Source: Prorocentrum cordatum (taxonomy: Eukaryota; Sar; Dinophyceae; Prorocentrales; Prorocentraceae). From it: a stretch of DNA of 64,000 nucleotides. The stretch is from positions 480,882 through 544,881 of the forward strand of contig CAUYUJ010020571.1 in assembly GCA_963575745.1 (NCBI GenBank). Direction: 5' to 3'. Of this stretch, positions 11,766 through 21,262 are shown one piece after another (within the stretch, counting starts at the first letter, position 1; each line of letters starts with the position of its first letter). The notes beneath the pieces are model-generated. The model ran no database searches. It was not told where the DNA came from and was given only the letters and a program-made list of their open reading frames with translations. The translations under genes and the position numbers were made by a program.

Positions 11766-13745
11766 AGGGTCCTAAGGTCTTAGGGTCCTCTGGCCTTTGG
11801 GCCTGATTGTCTTAGGGCCTTCGGGTCCTAGGGAATTCTGGTCTTCGGGTCTTCGGCCGGTCTTGGGTTTTCGGGTCGTAGGGTCTTAGGGTCCTATGGT
11901 CTGAGGGTTTTCGGGTCTTGGGGTCTGAGGGTCCGAGAGCTTCGGGTCTTCGGGTCTTAGGGCTTCAGGGTCTCATGATCTTGAGGTCTTAGGGTCTTCG
12001 CGTGGGTCTGAGTGCCTGAGGGTCTTAGGGTATAGGGTTCTTCGGGTCCTAGGTTCTTCGGGTCTTAGGGTCTTCGGGCCTTAGGGTTTTGGGGTCTTGG
12101 TATCCGAGGGCCTCAGGGTCCTGGGGTCCTGTGGCCTGAGGGTCCTAGGGTCTCAGGGTCTTCGGGTCTTAGGGTCTTGGGGCCTTCGGGGTCTTAGGGT
12201 CCTAGGGTCCTAGTGACCTAGGGTCGTAGGGTCTTAGGGTCATCGGGTCTTCAGGCCTTCGGGTCTGAGGGTCTTAGGGTCTTCTGTTCTCCTGAGGGTC
12301 TCAGGGTCTTCGGGCCTAGGGTCCTGGGGTCTTAGAGCTTCAGGGTCTCGGGGCCTGAGGGCATTCGGGTCTTCCAGTCTTAGGGACTGAGGGTCTTAGG
12401 GTATTGGGGTCTCAGGGTCTTCGGGTCCTCGGCCCCCCGGGTATTCGGGTCTTCTTCGGGTCTTCTTCGGGTCTGAGGGTCTTCGGGTCTTAGGTCCTCA
12501 GGGTCTTAGGGTCTTGGGTCTTCTGGTCGTCGGGTCTTCTTCGGGTCTTAGGGTCGTGGGGTCTTAGGGTCTTAAGGTCTTCGGGTCCTAGGGTCCAAGG
12601 GTCTTCGGGTCTTCTTGTTTTCGGGCCCTCGGGTCCTTGGGCATTTGGGTCCGAGGGTCCTAGGGTCTTGGGGCCTTCTGGATTTCGGGTCGCAGGGTCT
12701 TTGGGTCTTCGGGCCTCATGAACTCAGGGTCTCGGGGTCGCAGTGTCGCGGGGTCTCAGTGTCTTGGGGTCTGAGAGTCTCAGGGCCTAGGGTCTTGGGA
12801 CTTTTGGGTTCTTAGGGCTCAGTGTCCTTGGGTCGTAGGGTCTCCGGGTCTTAGGGTCCAACGGTCCTAGCGATATCGTTTCTTCGGGTCTTCGGTTCTT
12901 CGGGTCTTCGGGCCTTCGGGTTTTTATGTCCCAGAGTCGTCGGGCTTTAGGGCATTAGGGTTTGGGTGTCTTAGGGTCTCAGGGCCTCAGGGTCTCAGGG
13001 TCTTAGGTCCTCAGGGATCTAGAGTCTTAGGATTTTAGGGTCTTTGGGGCTTCGGGTCTGAGGGTCTGGGGGTCTGAGGGCCTTCGGGTCTTAGGGCGTT
13101 AAGGTATTGGGGTATTCGGGTCTTCTGGTCTTGAGGCCTTACGGTCATAGGGTCGTAGGGTTCTACGGTCTGAGGGCCTGAGGGTTCTTGGGTCTTGTGG
13201 TCTGGGGGTCTGGGGGGTTCGGGGTCTTCGGGCCGTTGGGGTCTTGAGGTCTCACGGTCTCACGGCCTCAGGGTCTTTGGGTCTTAGGGTCTTCGGTTAT
13301 TCGGTTATTCGGGTCTTTGCGCCTTTGGGTCCTAGGGTTTTCGGGTCTTCGGGTCTTGGGGTCTTCGGGCTTTCGGGTCTTAGGGTGTTCGAGTCTTCGG
13401 GTCTTCTGGTCTCAGGGTCTTCGTGTCTTCGAGCCTCAGGAGCTTTGCGTCTTAGGGTCTTATAGTCTAAGGGTCTCAGGGTCTTAGGGCGTTCGGTTCT
13501 TCGGGTTTGGGGGTCTTTGGGCCTTCGGGTCTTAGGGTTTTCGGGTCTTCGGGTGCTCGGGTCATCGGTTCTTCGGGTCTTCGGGTCTTAGGGTCTCAGG
13601 GTCATAGGGTCTTGGGGTCTTAGGGCCTTCTGGTCTTAGAGTATTGGGGTCTTAGTGTCTCAGGGTTCTTCGGCTCTTTGGCTCATAAGCTCTCAGGCAC
13701 TTAGGCTCTTAGGGATTAGGGTCTTGGGTTTCGGTTTAGGGGTTG
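11766..13745. repeat. Degenerate octamer array, TTAGGGTC type
   Basis: Nearly 2 kb of imperfect 8-bp units GGGTCTTA / GGGTCTTC. Many contain TTAGGG on the plus strand. The G-rich strand is opposite to that of the array at 9.8-10.3 kb. It is too degenerate and too internal to be a functional telomere. Confidence 0.9.
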
Positions 13746-13814
13746 ATTGTTTAGTGCTTTGTTTTTTGGTTTTGGGGTTTGGGTTTGGGGTTTTGGGACT
13801 TGGGTCTTGGGTTT

Positions 13815-14130
13815 AGGGTTCACCATCCGGGCCTTCCAGAACACGCAGCCGTTCGTTCCCAAAACATCCGGGCCTTCTGCCATACGGAGCCGCGCCTTAA
13901 AAGAACGGCCGGACCTTCCGCAGCGCGCAGCCGCGCCTTCCCAAACCGCCCGGGGGCCTGCCGCAGCAGACGGGGACGGGTCTTCCCAAACCGCCCGGGC
14001 CTTCGGCAACACGGGGACGGGCCTCCCCAAACCGTCTGGGCAGTCCGCAACACGCGGCCGGGTCTTTCCAAACCGTCTGGGCCTTCCTCATCATGAAGGC
14101 TGCGCCTTCAAAGCCCATCCAGGCCTTCCG
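13815..14130. repeat. Second block of the GGGCCTTCCGCAACACG minisatellite
   Basis: Units such as GGGCCTTCCGCAACACGG and CCCAAACCGTCTGGGCCTTC match the core of 11225-11765. The minisatellite therefore lies on both sides of the TTAGGGTC array, as if the octamers had expanded inside it. Confidence 0.65.
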
Positions 14131-15600
14131 CAACACGGATCTCTCGATGTCGTTAGAGGCCTGGATGCTCAAAACAGATCCGAATTGGGTCTGCGGCCAT
14201 GTCAGCAAGCATGTTGCAGCACGTTGCTCGATGAATCTCATATCTCGCGCGCTTCTTACTTGGGCTCTGTTTGCAGTGTCACGTTATTTACACTTGCCCC
14301 ACACCGCCTTCGATCCGCTCCTTGTCCATCCCAGCCCTCCACTTCCTTCTTTCGGGCCCCCCTGGCCCCCAGGGCGGGGCGGGCCCCAGGAACGCCAGTC
14401 AGGCCACAGCCTTGTAGGCAGGCCTCGATCTAATGTTTTCCGCAAGTCTTTACAGGGCTTCAGGCCCTACTTATTTCGCGCGTTCTCTTGCCTAGGCATG
14501 AGTAGCTTTTTTCGCTTCCTTTAACGTTCCTCCCTTTCAGCGTCCAGTCTTTTTCCTTTGTTCAACGCATCTGCGGGATATCGCATTGGCGAGACCTCCT
14601 GCGTTGCTCAACCCCCGTAGTGATTTCTCCGACCGTGCTTGATTTTTCTCTGTCTGTGTGTGTGCTGGTATCCCCCCTTTCTAGCACTGTCTCGCCCGAT
14701 CCTTCGCATGCACGTCTTTCAGTACACGGTTTGCCTGGCCAAAACAAGGCGGATGGGTGTTGATGGTATGGGAGGGAGGTTGACATACTAAGGCGCACAG
14801 GCTTGCCGTATTTACCACCTGGCGGGCGCAAGCTCCTATTTGCTGCGCTTCGCCTTTCTTCTGAACCGTTTTTTTTCCGCTGCGCCCGCCAGGTTAATTT
14901 GCTCTTAGCCGCATCGTCAAGTAGGTTTTTGTTTCTTCCTGCATGAACGCTTCGTGCCAACATCTCAAGTCCGAACAACGTCAACAAGGGAGAAAAGAGG
15001 AGGGGAAAAAACGGGCGGAAACGGAGGAGCGGCTCGTTCGGAAGCGATGGCCAAGGGTTGGAGCTGGTCGGACATCGGCTCAATGGTAGGCAGATGTCGG
15101 TACAGTGATTTTCAGGCTCTCGTACCTCTCACTCTGAAAGCTGAGGACGAGGAAAATGATGGCGGAAAGGGAAGGGAGAAGATGGAAGAGGAGAGAAGGA
15201 CGATGCGGAAACTGATTACGGAAAGGGAGGAGGAGAGAAAATCAAGTGTTCAAGCCATCCCTCCAGAAGCATGGCCTGGTCGCTCGGCGCGATAGGTAGC
15301 CGATCTACAGCTCACGATTGCTCTTCCCCGTGTAATGACGAGGTAGGTGGGGGAGGAGGTTAAGGAACTGGGGAGGGTAAAGCAGGGCAGGCCTGAAAAT
15401 TGAGCATGCGCCCTCACAGCTTGCGAAAGCTCGAATATTTTCAACTTGACAAACAGCCCAGAGAAGCCAACACAATGCTAAACGATTGTTCCGGGGCATT
15501 CCCATGAAAAAGCACAGGAGCCCGAAACGAAGGCAACAATATGCTACTCCACACAGGGTACTGGAAGGCCAGCCGGTACACATCACTCTGGGCTGAGGGA
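14131..15600. other. No recognisable gene
   Basis: Apart from the similarity of 14250-14420 to 10600-10790, I see no domain, RNA or regulatory element. Frames at 14562-15083 (-) and 14954-15295 (+, Glu/Lys/Arg-rich) are low complexity. Confidence 0.4.
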
Positions 15601-15606
15601 GTCCTC

Positions 15607-15801
15607 CTACCTCTGGGCCTGCATGTCAAAGGCCTCTCGTGCACGCTCGCGGCGGCACCATTCGACCGCTTCCAGTGAGTCGGAAAAGCCATGCAACGCA
15701 GCGGCCCTATAGGCTTCCAGAGATTCAGGGACTTCTAACTCGTAGGAGGCCCCAAGAGGCCCTGACCCCGAACCAACATCGGAAATGCTCATCTTCCCCA
15801 C
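15607..15801 (-). CDS. Possible host exon, unidentified
   Basis: The minus strand encodes about 60 residues (MSISDVGSGSGPLGASYELE through REAFDMQAQR). On the minus strand the frame ends in CAGAG followed by GTAGGAGG, a good splice-donor context. The block around YELEVPESLEAYRAA...AVEWC loosely recalls a region of protist class III nucleotide cyclases, but this is a pattern impression only. It could also be a chance frame. No neighbouring exon of the same gene was found. Confidence 0.25.
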   Translation of the reverse strand: MGKMSISDVGSGSGPLGASYELEVPESLEAYRAAALHGFSDSLEAVEWCRRERAREAFDMQAQR

Positions 15802-15831
15802 CCACTGAGCTCGAACCTCAAAGGGCGGTGT

Positions 15832-15927
15832 ACACAGTTGCCCGAGCTTGAGGGGCGGGGGCTTGGTTCAGTTGGGATGACACAGTTGCCCGAGCTTGAG
15901 GGGCGGGGGCTTGGTTCAGTTGGGATG
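15832..15927. repeat. 48-bp perfect tandem duplication
   Basis: Two identical 48-bp units, 15832-15879 and 15880-15927, each starting ACACAGTTGCCCGAGCTTGA. Identity implies a recent duplication. Confidence 0.9.
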
Positions 15928-16045
15928 CAGGCCTCTCCGCAGCCTGCTCCTCTGAGTTGCAAGTCCAGGGTGCTCATTACCTTTACGGACATCCGCCAGG
16001 TCCTACCTTGGCCTGTACTTCCTCTGCACACTCACATCACAGCCA

Positions 16046-16640
16046 GTGCAGAACATAACTGGGGGATCCTCTCTTGACCCGATCTCCTCGGCCTGGGCGA
16101 AAGGAGCTGGTGAGGAGCAGGAAGACGCGGAGGAAAGGGAAGAGGATAATGATGATAATGATGATGATGATGCTGATGATGATGATGATGACGATGATGA
16201 TGATGACGACGATGATGATGAGGATGATGATGATGATGATGATGAGGATGAGGATGATGATGATGATTATCATTATGATGACGAGGATGATGATTATGAT
16301 GAGGAGGAGGAGGACGACGATGATGATGAGGAAGAGGAGGAGGTGGAGGAGGCGGCAACACAGCCAGACGCACGGGCAGTCTCGCCGAGGTCCTCGATAT
16401 GGTTCGTACCACCTACCGTGGTGGCGGCGCTCCTCTTTATCTCCCTGATCCTGTTCGGGCAGGGGCTGTTCATGAGCCTGTTCCTGTCCATGCTCATCTC
16501 GAAGTTTGACGAGGTGCAAGACGAGTGCGAGGGCCCAGCGCGCCCTGGCGGCCGATCGCGGCCAGGCGGCCAAGAGATCCAGAAAGACTGGCGAGCAACA
16601 GTGCGGCCACCTGGAGCACCATTTGTGTCGAGGGCGTTGA
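16046..16640 (+). CDS. Candidate cation-channel exon with S6-like helix
   Basis: A plus-strand frame (open to 17053) has, after an acidic stretch, a hydrophobic helix of about 25 residues. It ends in LFMSLFLSMLISKFDEVQDE at about 16465-16525. This matches the S6 signature of voltage-gated Na/Ca-type channel domains (xLNLFLAxLLsxFdE), the inner pore helix that gates the channel in the membrane. Codons over the helix and its flanks favour G or C at position three, as expected of dinoflagellate coding DNA. The preceding run of more than 60 Asp/Glu residues comes from a GAT/GAC microsatellite (16132-16350) and may be intron or a real acidic linker. Downstream of about 16600 the frame loses codon bias. 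No other channel segments (S1-S5, pore loop) were found in the window, so this is a lone exon or fragment. Confidence 0.4.
16132..16350. repeat. GAT/GAC/GAG trinucleotide tract
   Basis: Imperfect (GAT)n with GAC and GAG interruptions over about 215 bp. In the frame of the S6-like helix it reads as Asp/Glu. Confidence 0.9.
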
Positions 16641-17001
16641 GTAATCGTGTTGCGTGGAGGTCGACTACAGAACTCATTGTTTTACCTCCGAACTGCTTTT
16701 TTTCCGTCGAATCCATGAAACATACATCGAATGTCCGCAAAATAACCCTGCTCGGCTTTCCTTTCCTTCTCTTCCGCCACGCTCATCCTCGTCCTCCCTC
16801 CACCCGCCTTGATCCATCGCCTGGGTCTCCGCCAGCGCCCCCGCCTGCTCCCCCGCCTCTCTGTGTGCGAGGTGCGTGCTCTCGTGAGATATGTGGGGAA
16901 CTCTGCGTGATCTGCTTGCGTGTGTGCGCTGGTTGCCGGTACCTTCAGCTGGCCGAGACCTATACCAACAACGAAGTACATCTATCCGGTACGATCGAAA
17001 A

Positions 17002-17184
17002 GGGTACGGAAAGAACGGGTATGAAGACCATAAGCATTTCTTGCCTATTTTGAACAGGAAGGACTCGTTGTCGGTGTCGCCGCGGACGTTGCCAACTTGA
17101 GACAGAAGGTTGGTGGCCCACTAGCGACTGCTGGATTTTGGACAACATGTGCTGCGGTACATCGTACCCATTTTTACCATACCC
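17002..17184. repeat. Inverted pair of related coding-like segments
   Basis: 17002-17055 on the plus strand and 17131-17184 on the minus strand both encode GYGKNGY, followed by related residues (EDHKHFLPI versus DVPQHMLSKI). Within GYGKNGY the two arms differ mainly at third codon positions. They form an imperfect inverted repeat around a ~75-bp spacer. The gene of origin is not recognised. Confidence 0.45.
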
Positions 17185-17285
17185 ATTTCGGGCGTGCCAA
17201 ATCATTGTCAGTTATGGTCTGCACATCTTCACATCGACTGCGGAAGGAGAAGGGTGGCATCGTTTTGGCGACACGTGGCAACGCA

Positions 17286-17400
17286 GGGAAGGAGGAGGAG
17301 GAGGACGAGGAGCAGGACGAGGAGGAGGACGAGGAGGAGAAGGAGGAAGGAGGAAGGAGGAGGAGGAGGAGGAGGAGGAGGAGGAGGAGGAGGGAGGAGC
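17286..17400. repeat. GGA tract
   Basis: Nearly pure (GGA)n/(GAC)n. It opens several frames that are not genes. Confidence 0.9.
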
Positions 17401-17557
17401 AGGCCAGAGACGGGAGAGGAGACGCCCGGAAGCCGAGAGCAGCGCCGAGGAGGAGGGGGGTCCGAGACCGAAGGCCGCTGCCGAGCCATCTCGTGCTCTG
17501 GTCTGCGCGGCAGTCGAGGCCACGGGGGCGCACCGCTGGCTCTGCGCCAGGCCTGGC

Positions 17558-17800
17558 CTCGCGGACGACGACGCCGCCGACGCCGACGAAAGACGACGCC
17601 GACGACGACGACGACGACGGCGAAGACGCCGACGACGACGACGACGGCGAAGACGACGCCGCCGACGCCGACGACGACGACGACGACGACGACGGCGAAG
17701 ACGCCGACGACGACGACGGCGAAGACGACGCCGCCGACGCCGACGACGACGACGACGGCGGCGACGACGACGACGACGACGGCGACGCAGCCGCGCCCTC
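17558..17800. repeat. GAC/GCC trinucleotide tract
   Basis: (GAC)n with regular GGCGAAGAC and GCCGCCGAC interruptions, about 240 bp. In the three plus-strand frames it reads as poly-Arg, poly-Asp/Ala or poly-Thr. Followed to 17870 by GCCGGCGGAAG-type GC-rich repeats. Confidence 0.9.
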
Positions 17801-17880
17801 GGCGGAAGGCCGGCGGAGGGCCGGCGGGAGGTAGAGCGGCAGCAGGCCCGCCGGCGGAAGTGCGGGCGGAGGCGCCAGCA

Positions 17881-18130
17881 CTGTTGGAGCCAGGGCTTCT
17901 GGGGTCAGGCATACTGTCGGCCGTGCTCGGGGGCCCCCAAACTACTGGACGTGAAAACAACCACAGCCACTGCTTTTCTTTTGTTGCCGCCTTCCAGCCA
18001 GCAGAAACAAAGCAGTGGCTGTGGTCATTTTCGTTACGCTTGGCACCAGGGAAATGACCACAACCACTGCTTCTTTTTCGGCTGGCTGGAAGGCGGCACT
18101 GTTGGAGCCAGGGCTTCTGTGGTCAAGCAT
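17881..18130. repeat. Nested inverted repeats between two direct copies
   Basis: A ~30-bp direct repeat (TGTTGGAGCCAGGGCTTCTG...) occurs at about 17882 and 18100. Between them, 17960-17976 and 18009-18025 are perfect 17-bp inverted copies (AAAGCAGTGGCTGTGGT). A third arm lies at 18051-18073. A second perfect 17-bp pair (GCTGGCTGGAAGGCGGC) lies at 17986-18002 and 18081-18097. The segment could fold into alternative hairpins and may be a palindromic MITE. Confidence 0.7.
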
Positions 18131-18334
18131 ACTTGAAGGGTCCCCAGGACACAAATAGATACACACAAATAGAAAGATTCCCCATGTTTTCCGTATTTTC
18201 TTGGTTTCTGTCTTCCCCCCCACTTCCCATATTTTTCCATATTTTCTGGGGAATCGAGGATTACTTGTGTCTGTGTGCTTCTTTTCCTCCGGAATACTGT
18301 CGGCCGTGCTCGGGGCCCCCCAAACGGGGTGTTT

Positions 18335-18517
18335 CGACTACACGTAAAAGTGACCCTTCGCCGGAGTGACCTTCGGTGCGGGCCCAGTGGGGTCTTCCGA
18401 TCGCCGAATGCGATGCGATAGTAGCGTCCTGCGCGCTCGGGTTTGTCCCCCCCGCGGTCCCCCAAAAGCCGCGCACCAAAGGTCACTCTTACCTAGGGTC
18501 ACTCTTGCTTGTAGTCG
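18335..18517. repeat. Large imperfect palindrome, ~49-bp arms
   Basis: 18335-18383 and 18468-18517 are inverted copies. Both arms contain CGACTACA, AGTGACCCT and GAGTGACCTT(C/T)GGTGCG. The loop is about 84 bp. Confidence 0.75.
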
Positions 18518-18530
18518 AGGGGTGATTACA

Positions 18531-18690
18531 CCGTGCGGTGACTCGGTGGGGATTCGGGGTCACCGCACGGTTTTGGGGCTCGGGTCGTTCTCCGAGGACG
18601 TCTCGGGCGACAGGGGCTATCCAGGGTCCCAAGGCCGTGCGGTGACGGAGCGTGCGGTGAGGTCTCGGGGGATTTCGAGGTCACCGCGCG
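18531..18690. repeat. Duplicated CCGTGCGGTGA stem-loops
   Basis: CCGTGCGGTGA (18531) pairs with TCACCGCACGG (18560-18570). A second CCGTGCGGTGA (about 18633), with another GTGCGGTGA shortly after, pairs with TCACCGCGCGG (about 18680). These are two related stem-loops in tandem, directly after the larger palindrome. Confidence 0.7.
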
Positions 18691-18699
18691 GTCTGTCAC

Positions 18700-19165
18700 C
18701 CCACCGTTTCGGGACTCCAGGCGTGCGCAGAGCGGATTCCTCCTCCTCCTGTCTGCGCTGCGCCGTGGCCCGACGCGCGCCCCGCCGCCCTGGCAAACGC
18801 GAAGGCGGCCGGGTGCGACCGTCGCAGGTTCGTGTGCCCCTCGGGCTGGGTCAGGGGCCGCGGCTCGCAGGCCAGAGGGTGTTTCAGGCGGAGCGTCCTC
18901 TGGGCAGGCCAGCCGCGCGCGGAGGGGGGCAGGAGCAGGGGGGAGGCCTCTCAGAAGCACCCCCTGCTGCTCAGAGGGCGCGGGCCATGTGTGTAGATGT
19001 AGCGCCGGCGCCTTCTGAGAAGCAGCCTCCTTCGAAGAGGCCTCCCCCCCTTCCCCTACCCCCTTGTGCGCGCCGCCAGAGGCACGAGGGCGGGTGATAT
19101 CTTGTCAGTGAGGCGAACGCAATGAGTGGGAAGAGGAGAGGCGATGTGAGAGGACATGGGAAGAC
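18700..19165. other. No recognisable gene
   Basis: GC-rich sequence with open frames on both strands and no recognisable motif. Confidence 0.35.
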
Positions 19166-19171
19166 CTGACA

Positions 19172-19261
19172 GGCGAGGACAGAACTGGCGCGGCTGCTAC
19201 CCCGGCGAAGAACTCGAACAGCACGGTCCTCGTCTCCCGCGTGGCGTTCGCAAAGCCGATG
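19172..19261 (+). CDS. Possible short host exon, unidentified
   Basis: The stretch reading AATPAKNSNSTVLVSRVAFA then KPM uses G or C at nearly every third codon position. It is followed by GTATGC (a donor-like site after CCGATG) and preceded by a GACAG acceptor-like site near 19170. Such small GC3-rich exons among repeats are normal in this kind of genome. The protein is not recognised and a chance frame is possible. Confidence 0.25.
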
Positions 19262-19371
19262 GTATGCGGGCGCTTTGGATAGGGGCGTGTGTGTTTGTGT
19301 GTGTGAACCTGGGGAGAGTCTGGACGCCTCGCGCATGCCCACCAGCTCATCCAGGAACGATGGAGGGCTGA

Positions 19372-19429
19372 ACGCCTGAGAGCAGCCCCGTGCCCGCGGT
19401 ACGCCTGAGAGCAGCCCCGTGCCCGCGGT
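19372..19429. repeat. 29-bp perfect tandem duplication
   Basis: ACGCCTGAGAGCAGCCCCGT... is present at 19372-19400 and again at 19401-19429 without a mismatch. Confidence 0.9.
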
Positions 19430-19493
19430 TGCCTGCCGCTGGAGAGACGGATGGATCGTCGCGGGTGAAGCGCTGCTGCTCGACCGCATCGAG

Positions 19494-19682
19494 GGAAGAG
19501 CGAGGCGTGCAGGAGGAGGGAGCGCGAAGAGCGACGGAGAGGGAGGAGGGAAGAGAGGAGGGATGGGGAGGAGGAAGGAGGGAAGAGCGAGTAGTGCAGG
19601 AGGAGGGAGCGCGAAGAGCGACGGAGAAGGAGGAGGGAAGAGAGGAGGGATGGGGAGGAGGAAGGAGGGAAGAGCGAGGCGT
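19494..19682. repeat. 87-bp tandem repeat, two full units
   Basis: Units start at 19494 and 19581; a partial third starts at 19668 (GGAAGAGCGAG...). Purine-rich, about 95% identical. Confidence 0.85.
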
Positions 19683-19789
19683 GAGAGGGGGTCCGGTGGG
19701 CGGCGACAAGGTGGCCCGCGGAGACGGGAGGAGGAGAAGGAGGAGGGGGGAGGAGGCGAGCTAGGTGCGCTCGCGTCATATTTGTCGTC

Positions 19790-20695
19790 ACACCCTTCCC
19801 TCCCAACCCTTTACCATGGCGCAGATCTCCTCTTTATGCGCACAGGCTGGTGTCGAGCAAGGCAATGATCCGGAGAGGGTTTGCGATGCATGGTAAAGCA
19901 CGGCAAAGAATGGTGTAGAAGAGCGCAGCAGAGCAGAGCATGTCATAGCATGGCTTGGCATTGCGTATTGTAGCATTGCATCACAAAGCGTAACATCGCA
20001 AAGCCTGGCATCGCACAGCGGAGCACAACGCAACATCGCATTGCATGCCATGCCATGGCACCGGATGCCTTGGAGGGTAAACGGCCCGTGTGCAAAAGGA
20101 GAAGGCCTGTCCAGAATCCCGCGCAACCGTGCCTGCCCGATGTGGGCGCTTTCGAATGCCAAGTGCCGTCTGGTAGGGGAACTGTAATAGCGTAAGGCTC
20201 CCCCCCCTTCCTTTCGACACGCTGCCTTGCGTTCCCCGAGCTCCCTTCAAAGTTTCCCTGGGTTCCCCGGACAGCTCTGCACGAGGTGTGGCGGATGGCC
20301 CGAAGATTTCCGGAAGCTCCGGGGAACGCACAGAAATTGCCGACGGCGACAACGACGCAGATGACGACGGCGGCGGTGGCGGGGGAAGCTGCGGCGGGCG
20401 AGGACGGATGTCAGGGAATAGTACGGCGGGCTGCCAGGCTCGATGGTCTGGCTTCCTTGGACAATCGGCTCACACTGGGCCCTTGGGCCCCTCACAGGGT
20501 CAAGTCGCGGGGCAATTTGCAGATTTGGGGCGTATTTGGAAGGACCGAAAACCATGCCGTGGCATGGCGCCGGAAATAATGATGCCAGCGCTGCAGCGCG
20601 AGTACGATTCGGATCGAGCGGAAGCGCGGGAAGGAGGCCAGCGCTGCAGCGGGAACGCGATTCGGAGGACGCGTAGCTTGACATAGCATGCCGTG
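19790..20695 (-). repeat. GCAT-rich dispersed repeat, copy R1
   Basis: 19790-19910 is an inverted match to about 63290-63400 (shared GGATCATTGCC, GCTCGACA, GCCATGGTAA). 19910-20060 is a GCATGG/GCATTG-rich low-complexity stretch. 20535-20690 carries the family's 54-bp tandem motif (GCCAGCGCTGCAGCGGGA, GATTCGGA) next to the palindrome CCATGCCGTGGCATGG. The middle (about 20065-20530) is absent from the copy at 62.8-63.4 kb, so R1 contains an insertion or R3 a deletion. Confidence 0.65.
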
Positions 20696-20915
20696 GCGAA
20701 GCCCCCAAGTGGGGGGGGCTTCTGCGGCCCCAAGAATCAACGAATCGACACCGAATGTACAATCACTTCCGATGGTTTTTGTCGGGGGACATTTTTAACC
20801 TAACAGCGAAGACTGATGGGTTTCTAGTAGGGTCAAAACAGAGCATCATGACGCCCCAGGGGGGTCTGGGCGCGATCCGGGGGGATGCAGGGGATTTTTT
20901 TAGCAAACAGTGACA

Positions 20916-21262
20916 CACTTCGTGGTCTTCGAGGCCCCAGAACTCCATTCCCGGGCCACATTCTGAATGCCCGGAGCCAACTGTAGGCCACTTCGTGGTC
21001 TTCGAGTTCCCGGAACTCCATTCCCGGGCCACATTTTGAATGCCCGGAGCCAGCTGGAGACCACTTCGTGCTCTTCGAGTTCCCAGAACTCCATTCCCGG
21101 GCCACATTTTGAACGCCCGGAACCAACTGTAGGCCACTTCGTGGTCTTCGAGTTCCCAGAACTCCACTCCTGGGTATGATTTTGAATGCCCGGAGCCAAC
21201 TGTAGGCCACTTCGTGTTCTTCGAGTTCCCAGAACTCCATTCCTGGGCCACATTTTGAATGC
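20916..21262. repeat. 73-bp minisatellite inside composite element copy 1
   Basis: 4.7 units with starts exactly 73 bp apart. Units differ by a few bases. The equivalent array in copy 2 is 47876-48221. Confidence 0.9.

Noticed and set aside
9765-13745. Genuine internal telomere or chromosome end
   Set aside because: Units are 8 bp and highly degenerate, two different octamers are involved, and ordinary sequence lies on both sides. I keep only 'telomere-like'.
16074-16448. Poly-Met and poly-His frames over GAT tracts (also 2710-3156)
   Set aside because: Frame-shifted readings of (GAT)n; no codon bias and no start context.
17138-18136. Arg-rich 332-residue frame and overlapping Thr- and Asp-rich frames
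   Set aside because: All three plus frames are open across GGA and GAC trinucleotide tracts. Amino-acid runs follow the repeat, and there is no domain outside it.
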